Shown: piece after piece, positions 47,589 through 57,694 of the stretch | Position numbering within the stretch: the stretch's first letter is position 1 | Layout: each line of letters begins with the position of its first letter | Source: Tritrichomonas musculus | Taxonomy: Eukaryota; Parabasalia; Tritrichomonadida; Tritrichomonadidae | DNA: 64,000 bases | NCBI GenBank assembly: GCA_039105265.1 | Contig: JAPFFF010000005.1 | Location: 310,001-374,000, forward strand | Direction: 5' to 3' | Notes under the pieces: generated by a model | What the model saw: only the letters and a program-made list of their open reading frames with translations | What the model was told of the DNA's origin: nothing | Database searches by the model: none | Made by a program: the position numbers and the translations under genes

Positions 47589-48067
47589 ATATTTTAAGTT
47601 AAATATCTTGACTAATTATTTCTATTTTAGTTAGATACTAAGTAAATGTCAGCTTTATATAATTTAGAATTAAAATCCATGAAGATCTACTCTTATAATG
47701 GAAGTTTAATCTTGATTATGCATTGAATTTAAATTTATTTGGTTAGTGAATCATTAACGTAAAAAAATAGTGGCATTAGTTTGTTACATAATGATATTCT
47801 TTTTTTATTTTTACTTCCATTATATTATTAAAAATAATATACTATATTATTTTAAGATTTTAAAATTTTGATTTATATTAATATTTATCATATCTTTGGC
47901 TATTTTAAAATTGCTAAATGTTTAAAGCAACTCATGATATTCATGTTTAGGCATATCTCATAAAAAACAGTAAATTGAGAATGAATATTTTTTTAATTCA
48001 ATATTGAATTAAATATAAAAATATAAAATCTTCTGAATTACTTCAAAAAATAATTTAAACTATACCC

Positions 48068-48319
48068 TTAACCAAATATTTTTGTGTAATATGGATCAAC
48101 CGTTAATAAATCATTAATACCCAAATCAGGCATTTGAATTGAATCCTTAATAGCATGAAATCTGGCTTGATTTATAATTAAAGCATTAGATCTTTCTGGA
48201 AAAATCATTTCTTTATCAATTAAATTGCTTGGTAAAGATTCGTTTGATGAATTATTTTCATGTACTCTTTTGAACAAACTTTTTTCATGAATATCAACTT
48301 CGTTTTTACAAAAAAACAT
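48068..48319 (-). CDS. Small hypothetical protein
   Basis: 83 residues from ATG 48319 (MFFCKNEVDIHEKSLFK); the codon just before it is TTG. Composition is mixed and not random AT sequence (PERSNALIINQARFHAIKDS, LGINDLLTVDPYY), suggesting a real short gene. No family recognised. Confidence 0.4.
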   Translation of the reverse strand: MFFCKNEVDIHEKSLFKRVHENNSSNESLPSNLIDKEMIFPERSNALIINQARFHAIKDSIQMPDLGINDLLTVDPYYTKIFG

Positions 48320-48616
48320 CAAAATGATTTTATCTACTCAAAAACACATCAAAAAAAATGAAAGAAAAGTGCAAAGGGAAATAAAAAGGAGTGAAATAAT
48401 TTGGGATTGTAATAAAAGGAATTTAAATTTCTGTGCTAATCATGACTTTTGAATGAAGATAATTTTTACTCTTCAAAAAACAAATGATGGTATAATAATA
48501 GATATACTCATCAAATGAATCTATAACGATTCCATTCATTGTAATACCTTTTCAAAAGAATACAAATCATTTATTTTGCAATTTTCAATAAAATATACAA
48601 TATTAAAAATGAAAAA

Positions 48617-49381
48617 TTACATCATAAATGAAAGTGAATTAGGAACTCCAACATAATCCTGGCAAAAGGCTCTTGTTGAAATAAGAGGTGCAGCAACAGG
48701 CTTCTGATTTATATCAAAAGGCTCATTATCAACTATGATCTTACCACTCAAAATTGTAACAGAAGGGCCAACTGGACCTTGTTTCTGTTTTTGTTTTGAT
48801 CTTCTAATTTGAGGTTTAATTTCTTCCTTCGTAGAATTTTCTTGGCGTGGTTCAGCCATCATTCCAAACATTCCATCATTTAGAGAATCATCATAAGTAG
48901 CTGTTTTTGGTCTTAACGATTCGATTTCTTTTTTAATTTGCATCATCATCCTTTCATCAGGTACTTTTGATTGTATCGATGTTCTGTCACGAGCTCTAAA
49001 TGTTGCAGTTCGAGGTGGTTGCCTTCTATTAGCTAATTTGAATTGCTTTTCTTTTTCTTCTGATTGTCTTACAAAGTCTGATTCATTTTTATGTGTAAAA
49101 ATGTAAGAAGGTTGAGATGTCATCGGATCATTTTTAGAATTGTTAATTGCTCTTCTTGCTGATCTACAATTCTGAGAATTTAATATTGCTGAGAAAACAT
49201 ATGGTGATGCATCTGGATGATCAAATTGAAGTGATTGTTTTTGGGAATTAAATTGATGTACAGGATCTTTAAGAGTGAAGGATTTCTTGATAGGCGGTAT
49301 TCCAGAGACATTATCACATTGATTTTGATCAGATCTCCTTTTTGGCGAGTTTTGTGTTAATGAAAAGCATTTTTTCTTCAT
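48617..49381 (-). CDS. Basic hypothetical protein
   Basis: 254 residues from ATG 49381 (MKKKCFSLTQNSPKRR); upstream only a TTG opens. Rich in Lys, Arg, Gln, Ser, with short ordered stretches (ATFRARDRTSIQSK, GPSVTILSGKIIVDNEPF). Not recognised. It lies in line with the small gene at 48068 on the same strand, 295 bp apart. Confidence 0.6.
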   Translation of the reverse strand: MKKKCFSLTQNSPKRRSDQNQCDNVSGIPPIKKSFTLKDPVHQFNSQKQSLQFDHPDASPYVFSAILNSQNCRSARRAINNSKNDPMTSQPSYIFTHKNESDFVRQSEEKEKQFKLANRRQPPRTATFRARDRTSIQSKVPDERMMMQIKKEIESLRPKTATYDDSLNDGMFGMMAEPRQENSTKEEIKPQIRRSKQKQKQGPVGPSVTILSGKIIVDNEPFDINQKPVAAPLISTRAFCQDYVGVPNSLSFMM

Positions 49382-49801
49382 GAGAGCCAAAAAAATGAAG
49401 AATAAAATTTGCTTTCAATTTTTGAATATAGGATTTTAAATTTGAGAGATAACGTACAATTCCTGTACGTTAATGAATTGAAATTTTAATTTTTATTGAA
49501 AATATTAAATTGCTTTTTCCCTAATAAATTAATTTACAAAAATATAAAAAACAAAAGAATTTATAATCCATTTTTAATATAAGATTCACTCCTGGCTAAA
49601 TATTTATATTCTTCAATTTTTATATATATATAAAATAATTACCTGATATAATGTAGGGAAAATAATTCAATATATTCCCAAACTTCGATCTATATACTTT
49701 TATGAAAATATAAAAATTTATATTTAAACAAAAAAAGTTAATTTTTGAACAAAAGATAATTATTTAATATAAAATCTTTTTACCATCTTAGGAAAAGATG
49801 A
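49382..49801. other. Intergenic spacer
   Basis: About 420 bases of AT-rich DNA with a short (TA)n run near 49622. Nothing supported. Confidence 0.4.
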
Positions 49802-50755
49802 TTATACAGAAGGAATACAAGCCATTGAAGCAATACCGCATTGGTTATCCTTCCAAATCATTCTAATATAACCATTTTCACCCCAAGAAGTTCCCCAAGA
49901 GTTTCGAACAATCCAATATTTTGTACCATCTTCCGAGCCATATCCAACACATCCAACTCCATGATCAAGTTTAGAACTGATACAATTTGGCTCGTCATAA
50001 ATGCCTGAATTGTAAAGTTGGAAAGACCAATTAGATGCATCTATAGCAACAGCAACAGGGCCGATTTGAACTTTAGCTTCAAGATCGTTTTCATCACCTT
50101 CAATAATGTTAACATATGTGGAGATGGAGCCAACATGAGGAAGATCATCAAATTGGCATTCCCCATCAACACCAAGATAAGGATAGTCGCTTTCAAGGAC
50201 GAACTTTCCTTTTTGTCGTTTTATCAAATGATCAAAAGCACCATAAATTTGGCCTCCATCACATCCATAGCAAAAATCTACAATTGTAGCACAATCTACA
50301 ATATTTTGTTCTGAAAAGCTGGGAAGTTCACCGGTTGCAATTGCATTTGCTGATTCAGCGGCTTGAATAGCTGAAAATGCATAGCAAGAGCCGCACTGGC
50401 CTTGATCTTTAATATTGTTAACAACTCCTTTTTCACGCCAGTCAAAATTGGCGATACTTAATTTTCTTGAAGGTCTTGTTTCACGATATCTTTTAAGAAT
50501 CATTCGAAATCCAAGAAGTGCTTGATATTCAGATGGAGTATAAGCAGCAAATTTATTGAGCTTAACAGTAAATTTTTTGTGAGCAGAGTTGTGCTGTTGA
50601 ACGAGTCTTGAGTTTGTTAAAAAAATTCCCAAACGAAGTTTATATTCATCACCAGTAAAAAATTGATTAGTTGATCGCATCCATGAGAGAAAAGATTTTT
50701 CTTCATGCTGTAAAATATATGCACATGAAGCAAAGGAGGTTAAAAACAAAAACAT
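49802..50755 (-). CDS. Papain-family cysteine protease (cathepsin L-like, clan CA C1)
   Basis: 317 residues. It has a signal peptide (MFLFLTSFASC), an I29 inhibitor propeptide (ERFNIN-like segment near 37-60) and a mature domain from about residue 100. Active site: Gln118-Gly-Gln-Cys-Gly-Ser-Cys124, with Cys124 the nucleophile, His in KLDHGVGCVGYG, and Asn in NSWGTSWGENGY. Such enzymes are secreted or lysosomal and are major virulence and nutrient proteases in trichomonads. It matches the TfCP/TvCP families. The propeptide would keep it inactive until cleavage. The last residues are typical (CGIASMACIPSV). Confidence 0.95.
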   Translation of the reverse strand: MFLFLTSFASCAYILQHEEKSFLSWMRSTNQFFTGDEYKLRLGIFLTNSRLVQQHNSAHKKFTVKLNKFAAYTPSEYQALLGFRMILKRYRETRPSRKLSIANFDWREKGVVNNIKDQGQCGSCYAFSAIQAAESANAIATGELPSFSEQNIVDCATIVDFCYGCDGGQIYGAFDHLIKRQKGKFVLESDYPYLGVDGECQFDDLPHVGSISTYVNIIEGDENDLEAKVQIGPVAVAIDASNWSFQLYNSGIYDEPNCISSKLDHGVGCVGYGSEDGTKYWIVRNSWGTSWGENGYIRMIWKDNQCGIASMACIPSV

Positions 50756-50973
50756 TTATATTTCGAATGATATTTCAATAATTGAAAACTTTACAAAAAA
50801 TTATAGATTTTTTGATTTATTAAATATCATTTATTAATACCTATATCAATCATAGATCTATTTTTTTCAAATTACATTTGTTTCAAACAAATTGTTTGTC
50901 TCTCAATTTTGTTAAGTACGATATAAATTTTGTGACATATTAGTTTGAAAAAGTTATCTTTTTATTTATAATT

Positions 50974-51475
50974 AATTATCCTGTTCTAATTATTGTTTAT
51001 TCATTGTCAGGAACAACAACAAAAGTTGCAAATGTCATAAAAGAAGAAACTGGAGGTGATATTTTCAATGTTAATTGTCTTGTAGACTATACAGGAATTA
51101 GTGGATTTTTAAAAGCAGGTTATCATCAAGTCGCTGGAATTATACCAGATATCAAAGATGTGCCTAATATCGATGGATATGACCTCATTTATGTTGGCGG
51201 TCCAGTATACTGGTTTGAAGGCCCAATTCTCAAACTTCTCAAAAAAGTTGATTTCAAGAACAAAAATGTTATTCCATTCCTCACTTGTGGTGGATATTAT
51301 GGATCATATTTTGAAAAATTTGCAGCATCAGCAAGAAATGCAACTATTGTTGGTCAGGGACCTTTTAAAGGTGCACAAAGGCTTAAATGATACACAATTA
51401 AGAGAACAAGTTACAAGCTGGTTACAAGAATTAACTACAGAAAATCAAAATACAGAAAAACAAAATGAACTCTGA
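50974..51475 (+). pseudogene. Flavodoxin-like protein, start lost and frameshifted
   Basis: The frame carries the flavodoxin FMN-loop region VLIIVYSLSGTTTKVANVI, then YDLIYVGGPVYWFEGP and a CGGYYGSYFEKF loop, so a flavodoxin fold is clear. No ATG lies in frame: the upstream frame runs to a TAG at 50941-50943. Near 51378-51385 the frame shifts by one base, since the homologous tail LNDTQLREQVTSWLQEL continues in the next frame to 51475. With no start and a shift, it is probably a pseudogene. Upstream, only an exon with an unrecognised intron could rescue it. Bacterial-type flavodoxins are transferred genes in trichomonads. Confidence 0.72.
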
Positions 51476-51595
51476 AATTTTTTTATAAAATTTCATTCAA
51501 ATTGTTACAACTTTTTCAATAAGTTATTATTCACATCACTTCATATAGTAAAATCACTTTTTAATCAATTCTTAGAGTAATTTATTTTTTTAACA

Positions 51596-52312
51596 ATGAA
51601 GCCTAATACTATCGTTCAAGTTGCAACTTTAAACTCGCTTGTTGCTGGAAATTTTGGAAGAAATGCATTATACTCAGACTTACCTAACGAATGCAATTTT
51701 GGATTAGGAACTTTTGAAAATTTGGATGGAGAAATGATGCTTATTGATGGTGATTTATATCAACTAAAAGTAGATGGAAAAGCATATCTTCGCCAACGAG
51801 ATGCAGGAACACCATTTGCGACTATTGCTAACTTTCAGCCAGTAAACCAGTTAGAATTACCTAATAAAATGAATATGACACAATTTACATCATTTGTAAA
51901 CGGCAAATTCCCTGACAAAAATTTACCACTACTCGTTCGATTAGATGGAGAATTTGAATTTATTCATTTCCGTTCAGTTCTTGCACAAAAAGAGCCATAT
52001 ACAACGTTAGCAGAAGCAGCAAAAACCCAAAAAGAATTTAAACGAGAAAATGTTAAAGGAACTGTTCTTGGATTTCGATTTCCTAAGTATTTTGAAGCAT
52101 TTAATCTTCCTGGCTATCATCTCCATTTCATTGATCATGACAAACAATTTGGTGGTCATGTACTTGGATTTACAGCTACAAAAGGAACAACAAAAACAGC
52201 TGAAAGCGACAATTTCCAACTTCACTTGCCATCAAATTCTGATGCATTTCGTAATCTAGATTTGACCATTGACAGGTCAAAAGAAACTGCTGAAGCTGAA
52301 TGCAAAAAATAA
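51596..52312 (+). CDS. Alpha-acetolactate decarboxylase (EC 4.1.1.5)
   Basis: 238 residues, the family's normal length. The N-terminal part has the hallmark GLGTFENLDGEMMLIDGDLY and PFATIANF. Metal ligands are in GYHLHFIDHDKQFGGHVLGF (H-x-H and later His), and Glu residues in GEFEFIHF. The enzyme turns 2-acetolactate into acetoin and CO2 in bacterial butanediol fermentation. A trichomonad copy would give acetoin as an extra fermentation product, using acetolactate from an acetolactate synthase elsewhere. Bacterial origin by lateral transfer is likely (inference). It shows host-like AT-rich codon use, so any transfer is old. Confidence 0.88.
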   Translation: MKPNTIVQVATLNSLVAGNFGRNALYSDLPNECNFGLGTFENLDGEMMLIDGDLYQLKVDGKAYLRQRDAGTPFATIANFQPVNQLELPNKMNMTQFTSFVNGKFPDKNLPLLVRLDGEFEFIHFRSVLAQKEPYTTLAEAAKTQKEFKRENVKGTVLGFRFPKYFEAFNLPGYHLHFIDHDKQFGGHVLGFTATKGTTKTAESDNFQLHLPSNSDAFRNLDLTIDRSKETAEAECKK

Positions 52313-52398
52313 AAAAAAATTAGACTTTATCATTTATATAAACATTTATATATATATAAAATATATTACACATTAAAATAATTATAAAAAATAAAAAA

Positions 52399-55300
52399 TC
52401 ATTTTTTGCTGTGATGATGTTTTTTCTTTCGAGTTTCTTTTTCAGATGGCGGTGGCTCCATCTTTTTCTGAAGTCTGGCTGGTATGTGAGCGCCAGGCTT
52501 TCTGGCAGGAGGCGGTGCAAATGCCGACTTCTGTGTACGCGAAACAGCAACATCAGGAGGCGTCTGATTGCTCTCTTTCTTCCTTCTACTCTTGGATGTG
52601 TCAATGCCGAACGCGTCGTTGTTGTTGTCATTCTCATTGTCGTCCTCGTAGTCGTCCGGCGCCGCCTGGAGGCGGTGCTTGTGGCTCCTCCTTGCGTGCG
52701 ATGGCTGCTGTTGGCTCTGTGATGGCTTCGGAGCGGTGATTGAGGCTTCCGCTTCTGCGAAGAAGTCGTCGATGATTTCATCTTCTTCAGTGAATCCGGG
52801 CGGCTTCAAGTCCATTGCGCTGACCATTGCTATTGAGAGCTTAGAAGGACGACAAGAGTAGGCGGGCGCTGGTGTCTGCTGTTGTGTCTCATTATTAATA
52901 TTAATATTATTATTATTAGATTGCATATCAGCTTTTGGCGCTTCTTGACTAATCAAAGATTGTTCTTGTAACTGTTCTTCTTGTTCTTGTTCTTGTTGCT
53001 GATTGGTCGGTGGCATCTCTTTTTCTTCTTCTTCTTGATCTTGATGTTGATTAGCCAGCGGTGTCTCTTTTTCTTCTTCTTCATGTATCATGTCAGCTGT
53101 CTGTGTTTCATTGTGTTCTTGCTCGGTCTGAGTGATTGCTGCAGGCAATTCGATGTCTTCTTGCTGTTCGGCGCTCGCTGGTGATTCTTTGTCTTCTTGG
53201 ATGTCGATTAGCTGCTCTTGGTCTTGCTGTGTGAAGTTTGATTCGTTTATTTGCTGCTCTTTCTGCTCTTCTTGGTTAATGAGTGATTGTGGATCTTCTT
53301 TTTTATCCTCTTCTTGTTCATTTAACTGACTTTTATTTTCGTTGTTTTCTTCTTCTTCTTCAATAACACCAATTTCAGCAGCAAGCTCATTCAGATCAAT
53401 TTCTGGCTGAGGAAATGATTCATATTGGCCTGTAAGTTCTGTCTCTTTGTTGATCTCTTGCTTACCTTTTTCTTTATCAAGAAGAGATGCAAGCGACATG
53501 TCGGACAAGTTTCCTTGGCTTTCTGTGGCAAATGGATTGTAATCAAAAAGTGCATCATGGGCTTCTTCTTTGTCAATCTGAGGAAGATCGGTATTATTAA
53601 TGTTCTCCTCTTTCTTTGGCTCATCAAAAGTCTCGTAGGCGTTACTGATTCCTACGGAAAAGTTAGAATCAATAATCTTTTTAATATCGTTCTCGGTTTC
53701 TGTATCTACCGTTTCTGGCTGTTGTGGAATCACTTGTATTTGTTGTGGTTGTTGTATAAGAGCTTTACCTTCAAGTTGGATGTTATTAAACTTTTTACTT
53801 GGGGGAAGTTCGAAGAATCCCTCATCTTCGTCATTGTTATTGTTAGCATCATCATCCCAAAATCCACCATCATCATTTGCTGCGCCACCAAGATCAGTTA
53901 ATTCTGGACCAATATCGAGGTTGATATTATCTAATGAAGGGAGAAAAGAGGTTGATTTATTATCTGTTTCAATTGAAGCATTTTCGTCATTATTTATAGG
54001 TTGGGCGGTTGGTGGTTGGGAGGTAAATTGGTCTTCTTCTTTTTCAATTTGAATTGCTTCTGATTCCTGGTTGGAAGATTCCTTCTCCTTGTCCATTCGA
54101 CTGGTTTTACTAAGGACAACGCTCCTCTGCTTCTTTGTCTTTATTGCTTGTTGCCTGTGTTGATTATCTTCATTATTATCAATCTCATCTTGTAAAGGTT
54201 CTCGATTTGTATTTGGTGATATATTCAAATTTGAATATGAAGTAATATTTGATGTTAAGTTTGATCCTATGTTATTGGAATGTGATGTTAATGAATTTGA
54301 GTTTGGTGTAATTATTGAATTTAAATCTGTTGTATTTGTGTCTAGTTGTGTCTTATTTGCATTTGCGTTCTTTTCGAAGAATGTTTGGAGGCTTGCAGTA
54401 TTTGGTGGAGTATCATTATCAAATGCATTGTATGACTGTGCAATATTACTTAACTGCGGATCACTTTTGCTTGGGTGTTGACCAAATGGAATTTTGACCG
54501 CAACAGCTGAGTCTCCAAATATGTCATCCTCCTCTTCTTCATCATTTTCATAGTTATCATCGTATTCAATTTGACCCCTATTTCTATTCAATGATTTTTT
54601 AGGTTTTTCTTCATCAAGTATTGTCTGAATTCTTTGCATCATCGCTTGCTCTAAAGAGTTACTTCGATTACGACCATTTTCATTTTCCGTATTGTCTTGA
54701 TCTGCATAGTTCACATTGTCACCATTTGAATTGTCATTTTGATTTTGAAAGAATTTGTCGATCTCATCTGAATTCATGTTTTCATAGTCTGGCTCTTCTT
54801 TAGGTTTTTCATAAACAACTTTTTTATGTGGTATGTATGGTTTCGGTATTGTTCTTCGTGGTTGTTCTGCAAAAAAGTCGTCAAGAGGAATACTAAAATC
54901 ATCTTGAGGTTGCGTTACTGGTGTTATTGGTGTAGTAGGTTTTGGTGTCTCTGCTGTCGTATTTGAATTTTGTGCTTTTTCCGAATGGCGTGATGAAGAA
55001 CGACGCGATGAATGATGATGATGTCGAGAACTTTTGGATTTTCGCTGTGTTCCATCTCCAATTTGATTTGAAATAGAGAGTTGTTTCATTAGAAGATGTT
55101 TGTAAACAATATGAGGTGGAGGACCTGCGTCAGCCCATTTTTTTATTTGATATTTATTTTTAATAAATGCTTGCATTAAAGATCGATTCGAATTTCCAGG
55201 TCTTTGAAAATCTTTGGGTAATTTTGCTTCCCAATATGAATTTCCAAGGCGATTTCCAATTGCTTTCATTAGTCTTGCTTGCTCAAGCATCCATGTATCG

Positions 55301-55500
55301 AGTGTACATGAACGAACAAATGAAATATGAGTTCCGAGTGAGCGATGAACGCCGCTGCAGTCAATACAAATGAAAACTCCTAATGTTGTCGAGGCCCATT
55401 TTGATGGTTGGCATTGACAATCTGCGCAGATTTGATTATATGGGTCTTCTAAAAGTTCTGATATGATTTTAAGTGCTTCGCGTTGTTCGTTAGATGACAT
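52399..55500 (-). CDS. ArfGAP-domain protein with long acidic/Gln-rich tail
   Basis: 1033 residues. The N-terminal ArfGAP domain (about 8-125) has a Zn finger C-x2-C-x16-C-x2-C (CADC...CIDC), and the Arg finger lies in GVHRSLGTHISFVRS. It stimulates GTP hydrolysis on Arf. Residues ~150-1033 are disordered, rich in Gln, Glu, Asn, Ser, with short conserved-looking patches (SIPLDDFFAEQ, PPGFTEEDEIIDDFF) that resemble adaptor or clathrin-binding motifs. The last 90 residues are basic. The DNA for about 52490-52870 is markedly GC-richer than its flanks. It closely resembles SMAP/Age-type ArfGAPs. Confidence 0.9.
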   Translation of the reverse strand: MSSNEQREALKIISELLEDPYNQICADCQCQPSKWASTTLGVFICIDCSGVHRSLGTHISFVRSCTLDTWMLEQARLMKAIGNRLGNSYWEAKLPKDFQRPGNSNRSLMQAFIKNKYQIKKWADAGPPPHIVYKHLLMKQLSISNQIGDGTQRKSKSSRHHHHSSRRSSSRHSEKAQNSNTTAETPKPTTPITPVTQPQDDFSIPLDDFFAEQPRRTIPKPYIPHKKVVYEKPKEEPDYENMNSDEIDKFFQNQNDNSNGDNVNYADQDNTENENGRNRSNSLEQAMMQRIQTILDEEKPKKSLNRNRGQIEYDDNYENDEEEEDDIFGDSAVAVKIPFGQHPSKSDPQLSNIAQSYNAFDNDTPPNTASLQTFFEKNANANKTQLDTNTTDLNSIITPNSNSLTSHSNNIGSNLTSNITSYSNLNISPNTNREPLQDEIDNNEDNQHRQQAIKTKKQRSVVLSKTSRMDKEKESSNQESEAIQIEKEEDQFTSQPPTAQPINNDENASIETDNKSTSFLPSLDNINLDIGPELTDLGGAANDDGGFWDDDANNNNDEDEGFFELPPSKKFNNIQLEGKALIQQPQQIQVIPQQPETVDTETENDIKKIIDSNFSVGISNAYETFDEPKKEENINNTDLPQIDKEEAHDALFDYNPFATESQGNLSDMSLASLLDKEKGKQEINKETELTGQYESFPQPEIDLNELAAEIGVIEEEEENNENKSQLNEQEEDKKEDPQSLINQEEQKEQQINESNFTQQDQEQLIDIQEDKESPASAEQQEDIELPAAITQTEQEHNETQTADMIHEEEEKETPLANQHQDQEEEEKEMPPTNQQQEQEQEEQLQEQSLISQEAPKADMQSNNNNININNETQQQTPAPAYSCRPSKLSIAMVSAMDLKPPGFTEEDEIIDDFFAEAEASITAPKPSQSQQQPSHARRSHKHRLQAAPDDYEDDNENDNNNDAFGIDTSKSRRKKESNQTPPDVAVSRTQKSAFAPPPARKPGAHIPARLQKKMEPPPSEKETRKKKHHHSKK

Positions 55501-56021
55501 TATATATCAAAAATAAAGATTAAGAGTGTAGATTTTATATGGTTAAATATTAAAGCAATTTTCAACCTAACTATGAAAAAGTGAAGGAAGTTGCAATAAT
55601 CAATTCAAAATTCTAATAGTTCTGAAATAATTCATAAAAAGATATTTATATGAATATATCCTTTTTAACGAAATTAAAGTAATAAAACATATTTTAAATA
55701 TTAAAATTTTTTATCATTTGTATATAAATATCACAATAAAAAATAACAAAAACATTCGTGTTTCGATAATAAATTTAATTTTTGAATGTACAATAGTTCT
55801 CAACTTTTAATATTTTCAAAGCAAATTGATCTTCGATTCAAAATAATATCTATAAAATATCTTATTATTAAAATAGTTTTGGATATTATAAATGATATTA
55901 TTATTAAAATATTTTTAAAATGTTCTATAAAATCATTAATCTAATTATTATTTAAACATACAGTATATTATCCGAATAACATTTTACCAAAAAAACATAT
56001 ATGGTTATCTAATATGCATTT
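55501..56021. other. Intergenic spacer
   Basis: About 520 bases of AT-rich DNA without a supported feature. Confidence 0.4.
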
Positions 56022-57416
56022 TCATTTTTTGGTAATATGTTCTAATGCAAAGTGTAAAAGATTATCATTTGTCAGAATGTTTTGGAAAATATGTGGACGC
56101 CTATCATTTTTTTCCCACATCACAAACATTGGAAAATCATCATTAAATGGAACATAATATGGCAAATTGATATCCTTTTTAGTTGGATCTAATTCCAAAA
56201 ATTTTATTCCATTTAAAAAACTTAATCTGTATTTGAGTAAAAAATAGGCTTCATGAGCTTTATTATTGGAAGGTGATTTTGAATTTGTCATAAAAACAAA
56301 TATTGATGAATCTCTGTCAGGTATTATTTTTTGAAAATTACTTTTGGAATTTAAAGTCATCTTTATATCACGACGTGTATCTTTATAATCAATCATAAGA
56401 TTTGAAAAAAAGGCCTGATTGATGATTTTTTTAAAAAAATTATTAAAATGCTGTTGATTATTAATAACTTCGTATGGATAAAAGTAACAAAAATCTGATT
56501 TTCCTTTAGAATAAGAAAGAGCATATGTCAATATATTAGGTTTGATTTGACAACTTTTTTGAAGATTGGATGAAAAACGACTATTCCAATTTATGATTGA
56601 AAAGTTTCCTCGATTATAATATGCTGATCTTAGCGACGACAAGCTTTTATTAATTTCATTTGCGTTATTTAGTGTATTTGTAATTGCAAATAACTGAAAT
56701 CGTTGCAAATTGTTTGGAAAGATATTAACGCTTTGATTGGTCAAATTATCAACTTGCATTATTTGCTTATTTTCTATATTATTATAAAAATTCTTTATCT
56801 TTTTATGATTAATGCTAGCGCAACTTTTAATAAACATTGTTACTGATCGTGAAAAATCATACTTTCTCGAACACCTATTTATGTTGTCATAAAAAACTAA
56901 AGAAAATGGTCCTTCAACAAAATAAAATGTAACTTTTGAATATTTATATAAAAATGCTGCATTTTCATACTCATAGTAAATATGATCGTTGTGTAAAATG
57001 AAACATCTTTTCTTTGTCTTCAAAATAAAAGGTATGTCATTTTCTTTGATAAAAATAACATGAGATAACAATGCTAATGTTAAATAATTGTGAAAGCTGT
57101 CTTGATTAATCAAACCAGGATAAAATTCAACAAATTTATTGTATCGGAAGAGTGCAAAATTAACTGTTTCATCAGATATTTTAATTTTATATTTATCACT
57201 CCAAGCTTGATATGAAATATTTTGAAAAATAATCTCTTGGAAATTATTATGTAAAAATTCTTTGATTTGTTTGATTAGAGTTGATATTAAAATATCTTGA
57301 TTTTGTTCATTTGTAGGAATGATAGCAACAATAGATGTATTTGAATTTTTGAGCTTATTTATCTTTATACTTTTGTGGAAGGAATAGAGGAAAAAAAAGA
57401 AAATCATTCCTTCCAT
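56022..57416 (-). CDS. Probable secretory-pathway protein with a thioredoxin-like C-terminal fold
   Basis: 464 residues with a hydrophobic N-terminus (MEGMIFFFFLYSF), perhaps a signal anchor. The C-terminal ~100 residues read like a thioredoxin/PDI a-domain: beta strand SSIFVFMTNS, then KAHEAYFLLKYRLSF, GIKFLELDP, FPMFVMWEKND and a final LLHFALEHITKK helix. No CxxC is present (Ser/Asn at that site), so redox catalysis is unlikely. The middle is unrecognised. Other folds are possible, so this is an inference from strand-helix order and the cis-Pro-like FPMF. Confidence 0.45.
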   Translation of the reverse strand: MEGMIFFFFLYSFHKSIKINKLKNSNTSIVAIIPTNEQNQDILISTLIKQIKEFLHNNFQEIIFQNISYQAWSDKYKIKISDETVNFALFRYNKFVEFYPGLINQDSFHNYLTLALLSHVIFIKENDIPFILKTKKRCFILHNDHIYYEYENAAFLYKYSKVTFYFVEGPFSLVFYDNINRCSRKYDFSRSVTMFIKSCASINHKKIKNFYNNIENKQIMQVDNLTNQSVNIFPNNLQRFQLFAITNTLNNANEINKSLSSLRSAYYNRGNFSIINWNSRFSSNLQKSCQIKPNILTYALSYSKGKSDFCYFYPYEVINNQQHFNNFFKKIINQAFFSNLMIDYKDTRRDIKMTLNSKSNFQKIIPDRDSSIFVFMTNSKSPSNNKAHEAYFLLKYRLSFLNGIKFLELDPTKKDINLPYYVPFNDDFPMFVMWEKNDRRPHIFQNILTNDNLLHFALEHITKK

Positions 57417-57694
57417 ACTATTTCTAAATAACGTTTTTTATCATAAAAAGTCTGTATAGTTAACAAAAAAATTAATTTTATTTTAACTTATAAAAATATA
57501 TAATTATATAACATATTTATCAAAGTTTGATAATCGACAGCATAGGATCAGGTATAACATATTTGATAATATCTTGGTGCGAAATATAAAAATCGTGGCA
57601 AATTCATTTAATGATTGAAATAGAATAATTCAAATAATTTTATTTTTTTAATATTTTAATTATAATACATAAATAAATTTAAAAAACACTTTTT

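Larger units (their letters stand above)
45075..48067. other. 3-kb gene-poor region around a large palindrome
   Basis: No credible protein gene. It contains a poly-A tract (45407-45436), a diverged repeat copy (about 45490-45680) and the 562-bp inverted repeat, listed separately. The remainder is AT-rich. Confidence 0.65.
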
